Shown here: piece by piece, positions 42,822-53,400 of the stretch
Layout of the letters: each line of letters begins with the position of its first letter
How positions within the stretch are numbered: the stretch's first letter is position 1
Assembly: GCA_965601975.1 (NCBI GenBank)
Contig: OZ271856.1
Location: forward strand, 682,001 to 746,000
Direction: 5' to 3'
DNA length: 64,000 bases
DNA from: JANQIO01 sp965601975
GTDB taxonomy: Bacteria; Pseudomonadota; Gammaproteobacteria; Pseudomonadales; Halieaceae
Notes under the pieces: model-generated
Seen by the model: only the letters and a program-made list of their open reading frames with translations
The model's database searches: none
What the model was told of the DNA's origin: nothing
Position numbers and translations under genes: made by a program

Positions 42822-45616
42822 GTGACTACAAGAACACCCTGAACCTGCCGCAGACAGAGTTCCCCATGAAGGCGAGCCTCGCCCAGCGTGAACCCCAGCG
42901 CCTCAAGCGCTGGCAGGAACAGGACCTGTACGGGCAGATTCGCGAGGCCAGTGCCGGGAAGCCGAAGTACATCCTGCACGACGGCCCGCCCTATGCGAAC
43001 GGCGAACTGCACGTGGGCCACGCGGCCAACAAGATTCTCAAGGATATCGTGGTCAAGTCCCGCACGCTGATGGGTTTCGATGCCCCCTACCTGCCGGGTT
43101 GGGATTGTCACGGCCTGCCCATCGAGTTGAATGTCGAGAAAAAGGTGGGCAAGCCCGGGGTGAAGATCTCCCCCCACGAGTTCCGCGATCGCTGCCGTGC
43201 CTATGCTGCCACCCAGGTGGACGGCCAGCGCGAGGACTTCGTGCGCATGGGCGTGTTGGGGGAGTGGGACGATCCCTACCTCACCATGAACTACCGCTTC
43301 GAGGCGAACATCCTGCGCACCCTGGGCGAGATTATCGCCAATGGCCACCTGCACAAGGGGGCCAAGCCCGTGCACTGGTGCCTGGACTGCGGTTCGGCGC
43401 TGGCCGAGGCCGAGGTCGAATACGAGGACAAGACCTCACCGGCCATCGATGTGGCCTACCGTGCGGTGGATCCGGCCGCCATGCTGGCGCTGTTTGACGC
43501 AGCGGATCTCGATGTGGCCGTTCCCATCTGGACAACGACACCCTGGACCCTGCCGGCGAGCCTGGCGGTCACCCTGCATCCGACCCTCGAATATTCGCTG
43601 GTGGCCAAAGATGGCAAAGGCCTGGTTGTGGCCAGCGAACTGGTGGAAGCGGTGTGCGCGCGGATCGGTTGGGAAGATCACAGCGTGCTCGGTACGGTCG
43701 AGGGTTCGGCGCTTGAAGGCCAGCTGCTGCAGCATCCGTTCTATGAACGCCAGGTGCCGCTGATCCTGGGTCAACATGTCACCACTGAAGCGGGAACCGG
43801 CGCGGTGCACACCGCACCCGGCCACGGTCTCGACGACTACGTCGTGGGACAGAAGTACGGGCTCGAGGTCCTGAACCCGGTGGGGGACAACGGCGTCTAC
43901 CTGCCGGATACGGAGCTCTTCGGCGGCCAGCATATCAACAAGGCCAACGACAACATCATCGAGGTGCTGCGGGAGCGGGGTGCACTGCTATTCAGTGAGC
44001 CCTACCAGCACTCCTACCCCCACTGCTGGCGGCACAAGACGCCGGTCATTTTCCGGGCGACGCCCCAGTGGTTCATCAGTATGGAGCAGGCGGGCCTTCA
44101 GGAGCAGGCGCTGGCCGCCGTGGACGAAGTGAGTTTCATGCCCGACTGGGGGCGCTCCCGGCTCATGGCCATGCTGGAGGGCCGGCCGGACTGGTGTATC
44201 TCTCGCCAGCGTACCTGGGGTTCCCCGATTCCGCTGTTTGTGCACCGGGAGACCGGCGAGCTGCATCCCGACACGCCGGCGCTGATCGAAAAGGCCGCCC
44301 AGGCAGTCGAAGAGGGCGGCATCGATGCCTGGTTTGAGCTGGAACCCGCGGACCTGCTCGGCGACGAGGCGGACCAGTACGCCAAGAGTACCGACACCAT
44401 GGACGTCTGGTTCGACTCCGGTGTGACCCACGCCTGTGTGCTGCGGCATCGCGAGGGGCTGCAATTCCCCGCTGACCTGTACCTGGAAGGTTCCGACCAG
44501 CACCGGGGCTGGTTCCAGTCCTCCCTGCTCACCGGTATCGCCGCGGTGGGGCAGGCGCCCTACAAGGCGCTGCTCACCCACGGCTTCACTGTGGACGGCG
44601 AGGGTCGCAAGATGTCCAAGTCCCTCGGCAACGTCGTCTCCGCGAAGCAGGCGCTGAATCAACTCGGCGCCGATATCGTGCGCCTGTGGGTGGCGGCCAC
44701 GGACTACCGAGGCGAGCTGGCCTGGTCCGATGAGATCATCAAGCGGACCTCCGACTCTTATCGGCGCATCCGCAACACGGCGCGATTCCTGCTGTCCAAC
44801 CTGAGTGATTTCGATCCCGCGGTGAATGCGGTGGCGGCCGACGACCTGCTGCCGCTGGATGCCTGGGTCATCGGGCGCACGGCGCGCCTGCAGGAGGAGA
44901 TCATCGCCGCCTACGATGACTACCAGTTCCACCTGATCTACCAGAAGCTGCACAACTTCTGCGTGACCGACCTGGGCGGTTTTTACCTGGATATCATCAA
45001 GGACCGTGCCTACACCATGCAGGCGGACAGCCTGCCGCGCCGGTCCGCCCAAACCGCGCTGTACCAGGTGGCAGAGGCGCTGGTGCGCTGGATCGCGCCG
45101 ATCCTCAGTTTCACCGCGGACGAGATCTGGGAAAACATGCCCGGTGAGAGAGGCGCCTCCGTGTTCCTGGTGGAGTGGTTTGAAGATTTCAGCCAGCCTG
45201 GCAAGTCTGATTTTGATGACGCCTACTGGGAGCAGCTGACGGCGGTGCGCGATGCGGTGAATCGCGAACTCGAGAACCAGCGCAATGCGGGCAATCTGCG
45301 CGGCGGCCTCGATGCCGAGGTGACGCTGTACTGCAGCGATACGCTGGCCGCAGACCTGGAGCGACTGGGCGATGAACTGCGTTTTCTGCTGATCACCTCC
45401 GGAGCGCGGGTAGCACCGCTGGCGGACGCGCCCGCCGATGCGGCGTCCAGCGACCTGGAGGGCCTGGCCCTGTCCGTGGTGGCCAGCGCCCATGAAAAGT
45501 GTGAGCGCTGCTACCACTGCCGGGCCGATGTCGGCAGCAATAGTGCCCACCCGACCATCTGCCTGCGCTGCGTCGAGAACGTGGACGGCGACGGGGAGTC
45601 GCGCCACTTTGTCTAG
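42818..45616 (+). CDS. ileS: isoleucyl-tRNA synthetase
   Basis: 932 residues, full length. HIGH-type motif PPYANGELHVGHAANK, editing-domain sequence IWTTTPWTLPASLAV, KMSKS loop RKMSKSLGNVV, and a C-terminal zinc finger CERCYHCRAD...CLRCVENV. Class I synthetase. Overlaps ribF (ATGA) and lspA. Confidence 0.98.
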   Translation: MSDYKNTLNLPQTEFPMKASLAQREPQRLKRWQEQDLYGQIREASAGKPKYILHDGPPYANGELHVGHAANKILKDIVVKSRTLMGFDAPYLPGWDCHGLPIELNVEKKVGKPGVKISPHEFRDRCRAYAATQVDGQREDFVRMGVLGEWDDPYLTMNYRFEANILRTLGEIIANGHLHKGAKPVHWCLDCGSALAEAEVEYEDKTSPAIDVAYRAVDPAAMLALFDAADLDVAVPIWTTTPWTLPASLAVTLHPTLEYSLVAKDGKGLVVASELVEAVCARIGWEDHSVLGTVEGSALEGQLLQHPFYERQVPLILGQHVTTEAGTGAVHTAPGHGLDDYVVGQKYGLEVLNPVGDNGVYLPDTELFGGQHINKANDNIIEVLRERGALLFSEPYQHSYPHCWRHKTPVIFRATPQWFISMEQAGLQEQALAAVDEVSFMPDWGRSRLMAMLEGRPDWCISRQRTWGSPIPLFVHRETGELHPDTPALIEKAAQAVEEGGIDAWFELEPADLLGDEADQYAKSTDTMDVWFDSGVTHACVLRHREGLQFPADLYLEGSDQHRGWFQSSLLTGIAAVGQAPYKALLTHGFTVDGEGRKMSKSLGNVVSAKQALNQLGADIVRLWVAATDYRGELAWSDEIIKRTSDSYRRIRNTARFLLSNLSDFDPAVNAVAADDLLPLDAWVIGRTARLQEEIIAAYDDYQFHLIYQKLHNFCVTDLGGFYLDIIKDRAYTMQADSLPRRSAQTALYQVAEALVRWIAPILSFTADEIWENMPGERGASVFLVEWFEDFSQPGKSDFDDAYWEQLTAVRDAVNRELENQRNAGNLRGGLDAEVTLYCSDTLAADLERLGDELRFLLITSGARVAPLADAPADAASSDLEGLALSVVASAHEKCERCYHCRADVGSNSAHPTICLRCVENVDGDGESRHFV

Positions 45617-46112
45617 ACGCACTGCCCTGGTGGGCTGGTTTGGCCTGGCCCTGGTCGTAGTGATCCTGGACCAGTGGACCAAGGGCCTGGCGCTGCAGCA
45701 CCTGGACTACGGCAGGCCGGTACCGCTGCTGCCGGTGCTAAACCTGACATTGCAGTACAATGAGGGGGCGGCATTCAGTTTTCTGAGTGACGCGGGTGGC
45801 TGGCAGCGCTGGTTTTTCAGCGCCGTCGCCTTTATCGCCAGTATCGTGGTGTCTGTGTGGCTGGTGCGCCTGAAGCGCGACGATGTGCTGCTCGCAGCGA
45901 GCCTGAGCCTGATACTGGGGGGCGCCATCGGCAACCTGTGGGACCGGCTGCAGTACGGGTATGTGGTGGACTTCATTTCCGTGCACTACGACACCTGGTA
46001 CTTTCCGACCTTCAACGTGGCCGATTCGGCAGTGTCCGTGGGCGCTGCCCTGATGATCCTGGACGCGGTGCTGCAGTCCCGGTCCGAGGCCGGCGAGGCC
46101 ACCCCGAGATAA
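45609..46112 (+). CDS. lspA: lipoprotein signal peptidase LspA
   Basis: 167 residues from TTG 45609, 8 bp inside ileS; GTG 45630 is a possible shorter start. Four membrane helices. Conserved LDQWTKGLAL, YNEGAAFSFL, GGAIGNLWDRLQYGYVVDFI and FNVADSAVSVG, which include the two catalytic aspartates. It cleaves prolipoproteins after diacylglyceryl addition; GspD and BamD in this window are predicted lipoproteins. Confidence 0.95.
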   Translation: MSRRTALVGWFGLALVVVILDQWTKGLALQHLDYGRPVPLLPVLNLTLQYNEGAAFSFLSDAGGWQRWFFSAVAFIASIVVSVWLVRLKRDDVLLAASLSLILGGAIGNLWDRLQYGYVVDFISVHYDTWYFPTFNVADSAVSVGAALMILDAVLQSRSEAGEATPR

Positions 46113-46140
46113 ACCAGAGTTTTGGAGAGCTATAAAGAGG

Positions 46141-46596
46141 ATGCAGCAGAGTAGTGTGACGATCGGCGAGGGCACCCGGGTTTTCCTCAATTTTGCCCTG
46201 AGCCTGGAAGACGGCTCCGAGATCGACTCCAATTTCAGCAATGAGCCGGTGGACTTCGTGGTCGGTGACGGGAGCCTGCTGCCCGGATTTGAGCAGCTGT
46301 TGTTCGGCATGGCCGCCGGGGAGCGGCAGATTTTCAGCGTCGAGCCGGAAAACGCCTTCGGAATGCCCAATAACAGCAACGTGCAGGAAGTGCCCATAGG
46401 CCACTTTGACGATGAGTCAGGGCTGGAGATCGGCGTGCTGTTCTACTTCGCGGACGCCGGCGGTGGCGAGGTGCCCGGCCTGGTCGTGGCCATCGATGAA
46501 GAGGCCGTCACCGTGGATTTCAATCACCCGCTGGCGGGGCGTCGTATCCTGTTCGACGTCCTCATCCACCGCGTGGAAGCAGCGGAACTGCACTGA
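46141..46596 (+). CDS. fkpB: FKBP-type peptidyl-prolyl isomerase, SlpA type
   Basis: 151 residues. FLNFALSLEDGSEIDSNF, LPGFEQLLFGMAAGERQIFS, PENAFGMPNNSNVQ, and VTVDFNHPLAGRRILFDV are the SlpA/FkpB signature, with an inserted flap domain. Cytoplasmic prolyl isomerase and chaperone; its place between lspA and ispH is conserved in gammaproteobacteria. Confidence 0.95.
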   Translation: MQQSSVTIGEGTRVFLNFALSLEDGSEIDSNFSNEPVDFVVGDGSLLPGFEQLLFGMAAGERQIFSVEPENAFGMPNNSNVQEVPIGHFDDESGLEIGVLFYFADAGGGEVPGLVVAIDEEAVTVDFNHPLAGRRILFDVLIHRVEAAELH

Positions 46597-46606
46597 GGGC
46601 CGTCGC

Positions 46607-47566
46607 GTGAGCGCAGAGGTCAAGATGGCGAATCCCCGGGGCTTCTGCGCCGGCGTCGACCGCGCCATCGCCATTGTCGACCGGGCCCTGGATGTCTTCG
46701 GCGCACCCATCTACGTGCGCCACGAGGTGGTTCACAACAAGTTCGTGGTCGACGGCCTGCGCCGCCGCGGCGCTGTTTTCGTCGATGAACTGCACGAAAT
46801 TCCCGATGACAGCACGGTCATCTTCAGTGCCCACGGCGTGTCCCAGGCGGTGCGCCGGGAGGCCGCGGAGCGTGGCCTCAAGGTCTTCGACGCCACCTGC
46901 CCCCTGGTCACCAAGGTGCATATCGAAGTAACCCGCTACTCCCAGGACGGCCGCGAGTGCATCCTGATAGGCCATCGTGGGCATCCTGAAGTCGAAGGTA
47001 CTATGGGGCAGTACGATGGCTCTGCCGGTGGGGATATCTACCTGGTAGAGGATGAAGAGCAGGTACGCAAGCTCGAGGTGCGCGATCCGGACCGGCTGTG
47101 CTATGTCACCCAGACCACCCTGTCCATGGACGATACCGCGCGGGTTATCGACGCCCTCAGGGCTCGATTCCCGAACATCGAGGGGCCCCGCAAGGACGAC
47201 ATCTGCTACGCGACCCAAAACCGGCAGGACGCGGTCAAGGACCTGGCCGGCGACTGCGACCTGGTGCTGGTGGTGGGCTCACCCAACAGTTCCAACTCCA
47301 ATCGCCTGCGCGAGCTGGCAGAACGTATGGGCGCCGACGCCTACCTGATCGACAATGCCGAGGCCATCGATCCCGCCTGGCTGGAAGGCAAGCGCCGCGT
47401 GGGCGTCACGGCGGGTGCTTCGGCGCCGGAAATCCTGGTCCAGCAGGTGATCGCGGGGCTGTCGGCGCTGGGTGCCCAGGCGCCCGTGGAGATGGACGGG
47501 CGGCCCGAGAACGTGACTTTTTCCATGCCGCGAGAGCTTCGAATCCCCTCTGTAGACCTGAAGTAA
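46607..47566 (+). CDS. ispH: 4-hydroxy-3-methylbut-2-enyl diphosphate reductase
   Basis: 319 residues from GTG 46607; the longer frame is fkpB's shadow. The three cluster cysteines are in PRGFCAGVDRA, FDATCPLVTKVH and DDICYATQNRQ. VGSPNSSNSNRL binds substrate. It is the last step of the MEP isoprenoid pathway and needs an iron-sulfur cluster. Last gene of the ribF-to-ispH run. Confidence 0.97.
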   Translation: MSAEVKMANPRGFCAGVDRAIAIVDRALDVFGAPIYVRHEVVHNKFVVDGLRRRGAVFVDELHEIPDDSTVIFSAHGVSQAVRREAAERGLKVFDATCPLVTKVHIEVTRYSQDGRECILIGHRGHPEVEGTMGQYDGSAGGDIYLVEDEEQVRKLEVRDPDRLCYVTQTTLSMDDTARVIDALRARFPNIEGPRKDDICYATQNRQDAVKDLAGDCDLVLVVGSPNSSNSNRLRELAERMGADAYLIDNAEAIDPAWLEGKRRVGVTAGASAPEILVQQVIAGLSALGAQAPVEMDGRPENVTFSMPRELRIPSVDLK

Positions 47567-47597
47567 GTACCCACTCAGGTTCAGCCTGGCGGGTACT
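47566..47597 (+). terminator. hairpin after ispH, possible terminator
   Basis: AGTACCC/GGGTACT outer stem and CAGG/CCTG inner stem, starting at the ispH stop codon. No U tract, so efficient intrinsic termination is doubtful. The remaining ~125 bp before the next gene hold a weak TTGCAT...TATCCT promoter-like pair with a 15-bp spacer (47664-47690). Confidence 0.35.
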
Positions 47598-47723
47598 GCA
47601 TCACACTTTCAGTAAAAAACCCGCCGTTTATCCCCCAATCGGGCCGTTTGTCCGCCCTTTGGCTTGCATAAGGGCCCGAATTGCTATCCTGACCCAAATT
47701 TCGATCACAGGGCCAAACCCGTG

Positions 47724-48353
47724 ATGAGTAATACAGTCAGGACAATCAGTAGCGCGAACCGCCCCCGGCGGCTCATCGCGACATCGGCAGCGGGATACAC
47801 CCTGCTCGAGCTGATGCTCGTGGTGGTGATTGTCGCGCTGCTCGGCACCCTGATCGGACCCACCTTCCAGGATTCGATCACCCGCAACCGCCAGCAGGGC
47901 GCCCTCGGCGACATGTTCGGCATGCTGGGCACCGCCCGCACCGAGGCGGTCAACCTGCAGTCGACCGTCACCGCCTGTCCCTCCACCGACCAGGACACCT
48001 GCGCCGGAAACAATTGGGAGACGGGCTGGATCCTGTTCGTCGATGACGGCAACGGCGGCGGCACTGCGGGAGACGGCGACCGCCAGGCGGCGGAAGTACT
48101 CATCCGGGTCGGCCAGGCCGGTAGTGGCGATATGACGATACGCAGCCGCAACTTCAACGACGCCGGCGCCATCAGTTTTAACCAGGAAGGTTTCGCCGAC
48201 GAGCGGGGCACCGTCGTGATCTGCTCCGGCGATGCCGAAAACGCCAGCGCCATCATCCTCAACCTGTCCGGCCAGGCACGCCTGGGGGTGGATGAGGATG
48301 GCAACGGCACTATCGACGAAGACGACGGCACGGAGATCGCAGAATGTCCATGA
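47724..48353 (+). CDS. fimT: FimT/FimU-type minor pilin
   Basis: 209 residues from ATG 47724 (GTG 47721 possible). A long leader ending ATSAAG precedes YTLLELMLVVVIVALLGTLI with Glu +5. The body has RTEAVNLQSTVTACPS and NNWETGWILFVDDGNGGG, as in FimT/FimU. Near the C-terminus VDEDGNGTIDEDDG reads like an EF-hand loop. It is first in the minor pilin operon, as fimU is in P. aeruginosa, and should join the pilus-initiating tip complex. Overlaps pilV by 10 bp. Confidence 0.88.
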   Translation: MSNTVRTISSANRPRRLIATSAAGYTLLELMLVVVIVALLGTLIGPTFQDSITRNRQQGALGDMFGMLGTARTEAVNLQSTVTACPSTDQDTCAGNNWETGWILFVDDGNGGGTAGDGDRQAAEVLIRVGQAGSGDMTIRSRNFNDAGAISFNQEGFADERGTVVICSGDAENASAIILNLSGQARLGVDEDGNGTIDEDDGTEIAECP

Positions 48354-48898
48354 TCGCACGCAAGCCTCGCGCCCTGGCAAAGACACAGTCTGGCTTTACG
48401 CTGATCGAAGTGCTGGTGTCCACGCTGGTGCTGACAGTCGGCATTCTCGGCGTTGCCGCCATGCAGATGGTGAGCTTCCAGACCAACCAGAGCGCCTACA
48501 TGCGCTCCCAGGCCATTTTCCTGGGCCAGGACATCCTGGATCGCATCCGCGCCAACCGCGCCGGCTTCCAGAATTCTACGGTCTACGACAACGTCGATAC
48601 CACCGATACCGGCACGATTCCCGCGAGTCCGGCCTGTGTCGACAACGCCAACGGTTGCACGGCCATCCAGATGGGTGAGCACGATATCCGCGAGTGGGCG
48701 CAGAATTTTATCAACGTGGAAGAGGTGGCAGGTTACCGGCCGCGCCTGCTCAACGGCAGCGCCGAGCTGGAGCGTGAAAACGGCACCAATGCCTTCACCG
48801 TGACCGTTTCCTGGGATGACCGTGACTTCGATACCGAGGGCAACCTGACGCGGGACACGATCTCCCGCTCGGTCACTCTCACGGCCACCATGTTCTGA
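48344..48898 (+). CDS. pilV: minor pilin PilV
   Basis: 184 residues. Leader of 17 residues to KTQSG, then FTLIEVLVSTLVLTVGILGVAAMQ, and the PilV-typical NQSAYMRSQAIFLGQDILDRIRANR. It connects PilX/PilW/FimU in the priming complex of type IV pili. It ends 10 bp before pilW. Confidence 0.92.
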   Translation: MSMIARKPRALAKTQSGFTLIEVLVSTLVLTVGILGVAAMQMVSFQTNQSAYMRSQAIFLGQDILDRIRANRAGFQNSTVYDNVDTTDTGTIPASPACVDNANGCTAIQMGEHDIREWAQNFINVEEVAGYRPRLLNGSAELERENGTNAFTVTVSWDDRDFDTEGNLTRDTISRSVTLTATMF

Positions 48899-48908
48899 GG
48901 CGCAGACG

Positions 48909-49949
48909 ATGACTACCAGAATTCGACAGAAAGGTATGACGGTTATCGAACTCATCGTGGCGATGGGCCTCGGCGTGTTCCTGATCACCGGTGTGATCAA
49001 CGTCTTCCTCTCCAACAAGGCATCTTCCCAGATAGAAACGTCCCTGGCGCGGCTGCAGGAAAACGGCCGGATCGCCATGGACATGCTGGTGTCCGACCTG
49101 CGTGACGCCTACTACATCGGCTGCCTGAGCCGCTCCCGCTTCGTCGACGAAATGGCGACCGGCGTGGACTGGGAGGGCATGCTGGGCTGGGAACGCCTCA
49201 CCGGCGGCTGGTCGCCGGCGCTGCCCGGCGGCCTCAATGGCGCCATTGGCGGCGAAGCCCGGGTCGGCAGCGACGTGCTCTACGTAGCGCATGGCCGCCG
49301 GCTGGTGGCGCAGACGACCGCCACGGTGAACAGCCTCAGCAATTCGATACCGCTGTCCAGCAACCTGGAGTGCATATCCGACGGCGAGACGGTGATTATC
49401 GCCACCTGCTCGCACGCGTCCCTATTTGAAGTGACGAATACGCCTGCCTGCGACGGCAGCGCGACCACCTTCGAGTTCGACGCCACCGGCAACTCCAAGA
49501 CCAACCTGGACACGGACTACCCGGCGGGCACCGAGCTGTTCCAGACCTTCGACAAGGTCTGGTATGTGCGCGATACCGATCGCACCCGCACGGCGAATGA
49601 TATTCCCGTGTTTGCCCTGTATCGCCGCGCCAATGGCCAGGAAGAGGAAATGGTCGAAGGCGTTGAGTACCTGCAGGTGCTGTACGGACAGCGCCTGCCG
49701 AACTCCAACAACACGCGCTACGTGCCTGCCAGCGACGCCAACCTGGACCTGGCCGATGACAACATCGTCAGCGTGCGGGTCGCGGTGCTGATGCAGAGTT
49801 TTGAGCCGGTGCTGGACGCGAATGACGCGAACACCTACCAGGTGCTCGATGAGAGCATCGGTGACGATACAACCTATGCGCACAACGGCGACCGTACTTT
49901 GCGCCGTGTGTTCCAGACCACCGTACTGATGAAAAATCCGGGGATCTGA
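48909..49949 (+). CDS. pilW: minor pilin PilW
   Basis: 346 residues. Leader MTTRIRQKG then MTVIELIVAMGLGVFLITGV. SSQIETSLARLQENGRIAMD and VEYLQVLYG are standard PilW landmarks. Inner part of the minor pilin complex; 5 bp before pilX. Confidence 0.92.
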   Translation: MTTRIRQKGMTVIELIVAMGLGVFLITGVINVFLSNKASSQIETSLARLQENGRIAMDMLVSDLRDAYYIGCLSRSRFVDEMATGVDWEGMLGWERLTGGWSPALPGGLNGAIGGEARVGSDVLYVAHGRRLVAQTTATVNSLSNSIPLSSNLECISDGETVIIATCSHASLFEVTNTPACDGSATTFEFDATGNSKTNLDTDYPAGTELFQTFDKVWYVRDTDRTRTANDIPVFALYRRANGQEEEMVEGVEYLQVLYGQRLPNSNNTRYVPASDANLDLADDNIVSVRVAVLMQSFEPVLDANDANTYQVLDESIGDDTTYAHNGDRTLRRVFQTTVLMKNPGI

Positions 49950-49954
49950 TCGCC

Positions 49955-50437
49955 ATGAAGATGAAGCAGTTGCAAAGATCCAAGAACCAGCGCGGCGCAG
50001 TGCTGCTGGTGTCGCTGATCATGCTGTTGATCACGACATTCGTGGGCTTTTCCACGATGGAAACCAGCAACCTCGAGGCCAAGATGGCCACCTCCCGCGA
50101 GATCAAGGAACTGACGTTCCAGGCCGCTGAGACGGCGATCGACATCACGCTGGATACCGAGACGCTGATCGGTGAAGCCTACAACGCCGGCCTCACGGGC
50201 GGGGACAACCCCACCGGGGATTACCAGCTCGACGATGACGACATGACCTCCGAGGTGGAGGTGCAGTACTGGGGTGATTTCCACACCCCGGGCTTCAGCA
50301 TCGTTGAAGGCGACGGTGGCGGCACCAAGATGGCAACCATTTACTACACGGTCGTCGGCACCGGCGGTCGTACCAATACCAATATTGAAAGTGAGCACAC
50401 ACAGGGAATTTTTGTGGTGCAACCGAAAGCGAACTGA
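49955..50437 (+). CDS. pilX: minor pilin PilX
   Basis: 160 residues. KNQRGAVLLVSLIMLLITTF is the PilX N-terminus, which lacks the +5 Glu of other pilins; FQAAETAID follows. It partners PilY1, encoded next, at the pilus tip. The C-terminal half, with many Asp and Gly, is variable. Confidence 0.9.
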   Translation: MKMKQLQRSKNQRGAVLLVSLIMLLITTFVGFSTMETSNLEAKMATSREIKELTFQAAETAIDITLDTETLIGEAYNAGLTGGDNPTGDYQLDDDDMTSEVEVQYWGDFHTPGFSIVEGDGGGTKMATIYYTVVGTGGRTNTNIESEHTQGIFVVQPKAN

Positions 50438-50465
50438 GTGTCGGGGATACTCGGAGGATTCTGCT

Positions 50466-53400
50466 ATGAAACAGGCAAAGTCGAACATCAAGGCCATGGC
50501 TGGTCGAACTATCAGGAGTGTGCTCGGTAGGGAGGGACGGCGCTTCGCCGCGGCCTTCCTTGGCGGGCTGGTGACGGTCGCCCCCGTCTGGGCTGACGAC
50601 ACGGAGATCTTCTTCGGTGATACGTCCGCCGGCGGTGTAGCGCCGAACATGCTGCTGGTGGTGGATACCTCCGGTTCCATGAGCAACACCGTGAGCGGCA
50701 CGGGCAAGACCCGTATGCAGAACGTGCAGGACGCCATGCACATCCTGCTGAACAGCCTCAACAACGTGAACGTGGGCCTGATGCGTTTCAGCAACCCCGG
50801 TGGCCCGGTGCTCTACCAGATCGACAACCTCGATCGCAATGTCAATGAGTTGACCGGCATTGTCGATGTGTCTTCTACCGTTGAACAGGGCAGCGATGAT
50901 GCCCAGCAGGTGATCGGCGGCAGCGTCGCCACCCTCAAGGATATCTTCGACATCATCACCGGCACCATGATCATCGACTCGAGTCGTCTGGATATCACCC
51001 GTGCGGTGGTGGGTTCCGCGGACGTCTACACCCGTGAAGTCCAGGACTTCAGTGACGACGCCGAGGAAGAAGTCGGCGAACCCGGCGACAACGTCCTGCG
51101 CGGCAATAACGACCTCGAGATGACCCACGACGACGGCAACGCCAGTGAGCTGCACGTGGTCGGCGTACGCTTCGCCGGCACCCAGGTGCCAGCGGGCGCG
51201 ACGATTACCAATGCCTATGTCACCTTCAAGGTGGACAACGTGGGCGCCGGCGGAACGGCCGAGATGACCATCAGCGGTGAATACGGCCCCTCCGCCCGTT
51301 TTGCGGATCTCAACGACGACATCAGCAGCCGGACCCGCACCGCGTCTGCGGTACAGTGGGACCTGGCCAACCCCGCGGGCAACTCTATCGTCAATACCCC
51401 CAGCCTGACGGCGGTCGTTCAGGACATCGTCAACCATCCGGACTGGAAGGGCGACGGCACCAACATTTCCGATATGACGTTCATCTTCGAACGTCGCGGC
51501 GGGTCGACCGCCGTGGCGGAGCACGACTTCCAGGCCTATGATCGCGGCGACTTCATTCCCACCCTGACGGTGGAGTACTACGTCGGTTCTCCGCCCGAAG
51601 AAAAGGATACGGTGACCGGCCTGCGCTTCACCAATGTGGACGTACCCAAGGGTGTGACCATCACCAACGCCTTTATCGATTTCACCGTGGCGCAAACAGA
51701 CTCTACCGAGACCACCAATCTGCTGATCGCCGGTGAGCTTAGCCCCAATCCCGCCACGTATTCCGATTCCGCGAAAATCGCTACACGCGCGCGTACGACA
51801 ACGCTGGTCGAGTGGACGGATCTTGAGGCCTGGACGACGTCCGGCGAGACCAAGACCACGCCGGACCTCAAAGAAGCCGTGCAGGAAATCGTCAACCAGA
51901 GCGACTGGTGTGGCGGCAACCCCATGGCATTCATGATCGCAGGTGAAGGCCTGCGCAGTGCCTGGGCCAAGGACGCAGACAACGGCCTGCAGCCTGTCCT
52001 GCGTGTGTCCTATGATTCAGAAACCATCGTACCCGGCGCCTCCTGCTCTGTGGCCAGCATGGCCATGCAGATCACGGATTCCGACGACGACGTCGAGGAA
52101 GACGGCAGCGATGTCTGGACCAGCTCCGATGACCTGGACTTCCAGAGCACCAGCCGCCACGTGGGCCTGCGTTTCCCCAACATCAACCTGCCCAAGGATG
52201 CAAAGATTCTCGAGGCCTGGATCGAGTTCGTGGCCAAGAACAACTACTCCGGCAACACCACGGTGAAGATCGAACCCGAGCTCACTGACAACTCAGTGGC
52301 CTTCGGCAGCGGCAACGGTACTGTCGACAGCCGCACCTGGGGTACGGCGCTGGACTGGAACATCACCGAGAACTGGGTGGATGTACAGACCCACCGCACC
52401 ACGGATATCTCCAGCCTGGTGCAGAGCACCGTGGAACGTGCCGGCTGGAGCCTGGGTAATGCCATGGCCTTCCGCATGTACAAGTCCAGCGGCACCACCC
52501 GGGCGGCGGACAGCTTCAACCGCGACCCCGTGCGCGCACCGCGCCTGGTGGTTCGCTACCAGGACGACGGTACCGCTGCGGCGGACGTACGCCTGGTGCG
52601 CCAGGAGATCCTGGAAGAGGTGGACAAGCTGAACACCTCCGGCTACACGCCGATCCAGGACACGCTGTACGAGGCGGCCCTGTACTACACCGGCGGCAAG
52701 GTCGACTTCGGCAAGAAGCGCGGTGGCCCCAACGACGGCGGCCCCCACGCCTATACCCGCGTTTCCGTCGGCGGTGCCATGGTCAACGGCACCTACACCA
52801 ACAACTACCCCAGCGGCTGTAGCGCCGACAACCTCGGCGACGGCGACTGCCGTAACGAGACGTTGACGGGTGCGGCGGGCAGTGACCCGACCTACAAGTC
52901 GCCGATTGTCGACTGGTGCCAGAAGGAGAGCCACATCATCCTGCTGACCGACGGCCAGGCCAACCGCCCCCACTCCGAAGCGAAGATCAAGGACTTCATC
53001 GACAAGGACAGCTGTGACGGCACCGGCGTGAACTCCTCCGAGATCTGTGTGAAGGAGCTGGTGAGCCATCTGTACAAGACCGACCAGTCGGACCTGAAGG
53101 AAGAGCAGATCATCCGCACTCACACCATCGGCTTCAACTTCTCCAGCCAGTGGCTGAAGGATGTGGCGGAAGCCGGCGGTGGCCAGTACAAGGAGGCCAC
53201 CCAGGCATCTGACCTGGTTGCCGAGGTCCAGGAGATCCTGACCGACGTGCTCAAGGTCAACAACACCTTCGTGGCGCCGGTGGCGGCAATCAACCAGTTC
53301 AACCGCCTCAACCACCGCAGCGAGATCTACTTCGCGGTGTTCCGTCCGGAGGAAACCCCGGGCTGGCCCGGCAACCTGAAGAAGTACCGTATCGGTGGCG

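Noticed and set aside
47664..47723. TTG start at 47664 for FimT
   Set aside because: It would add 20 residues to an already long prepilin leader; ATG 47724 is better.
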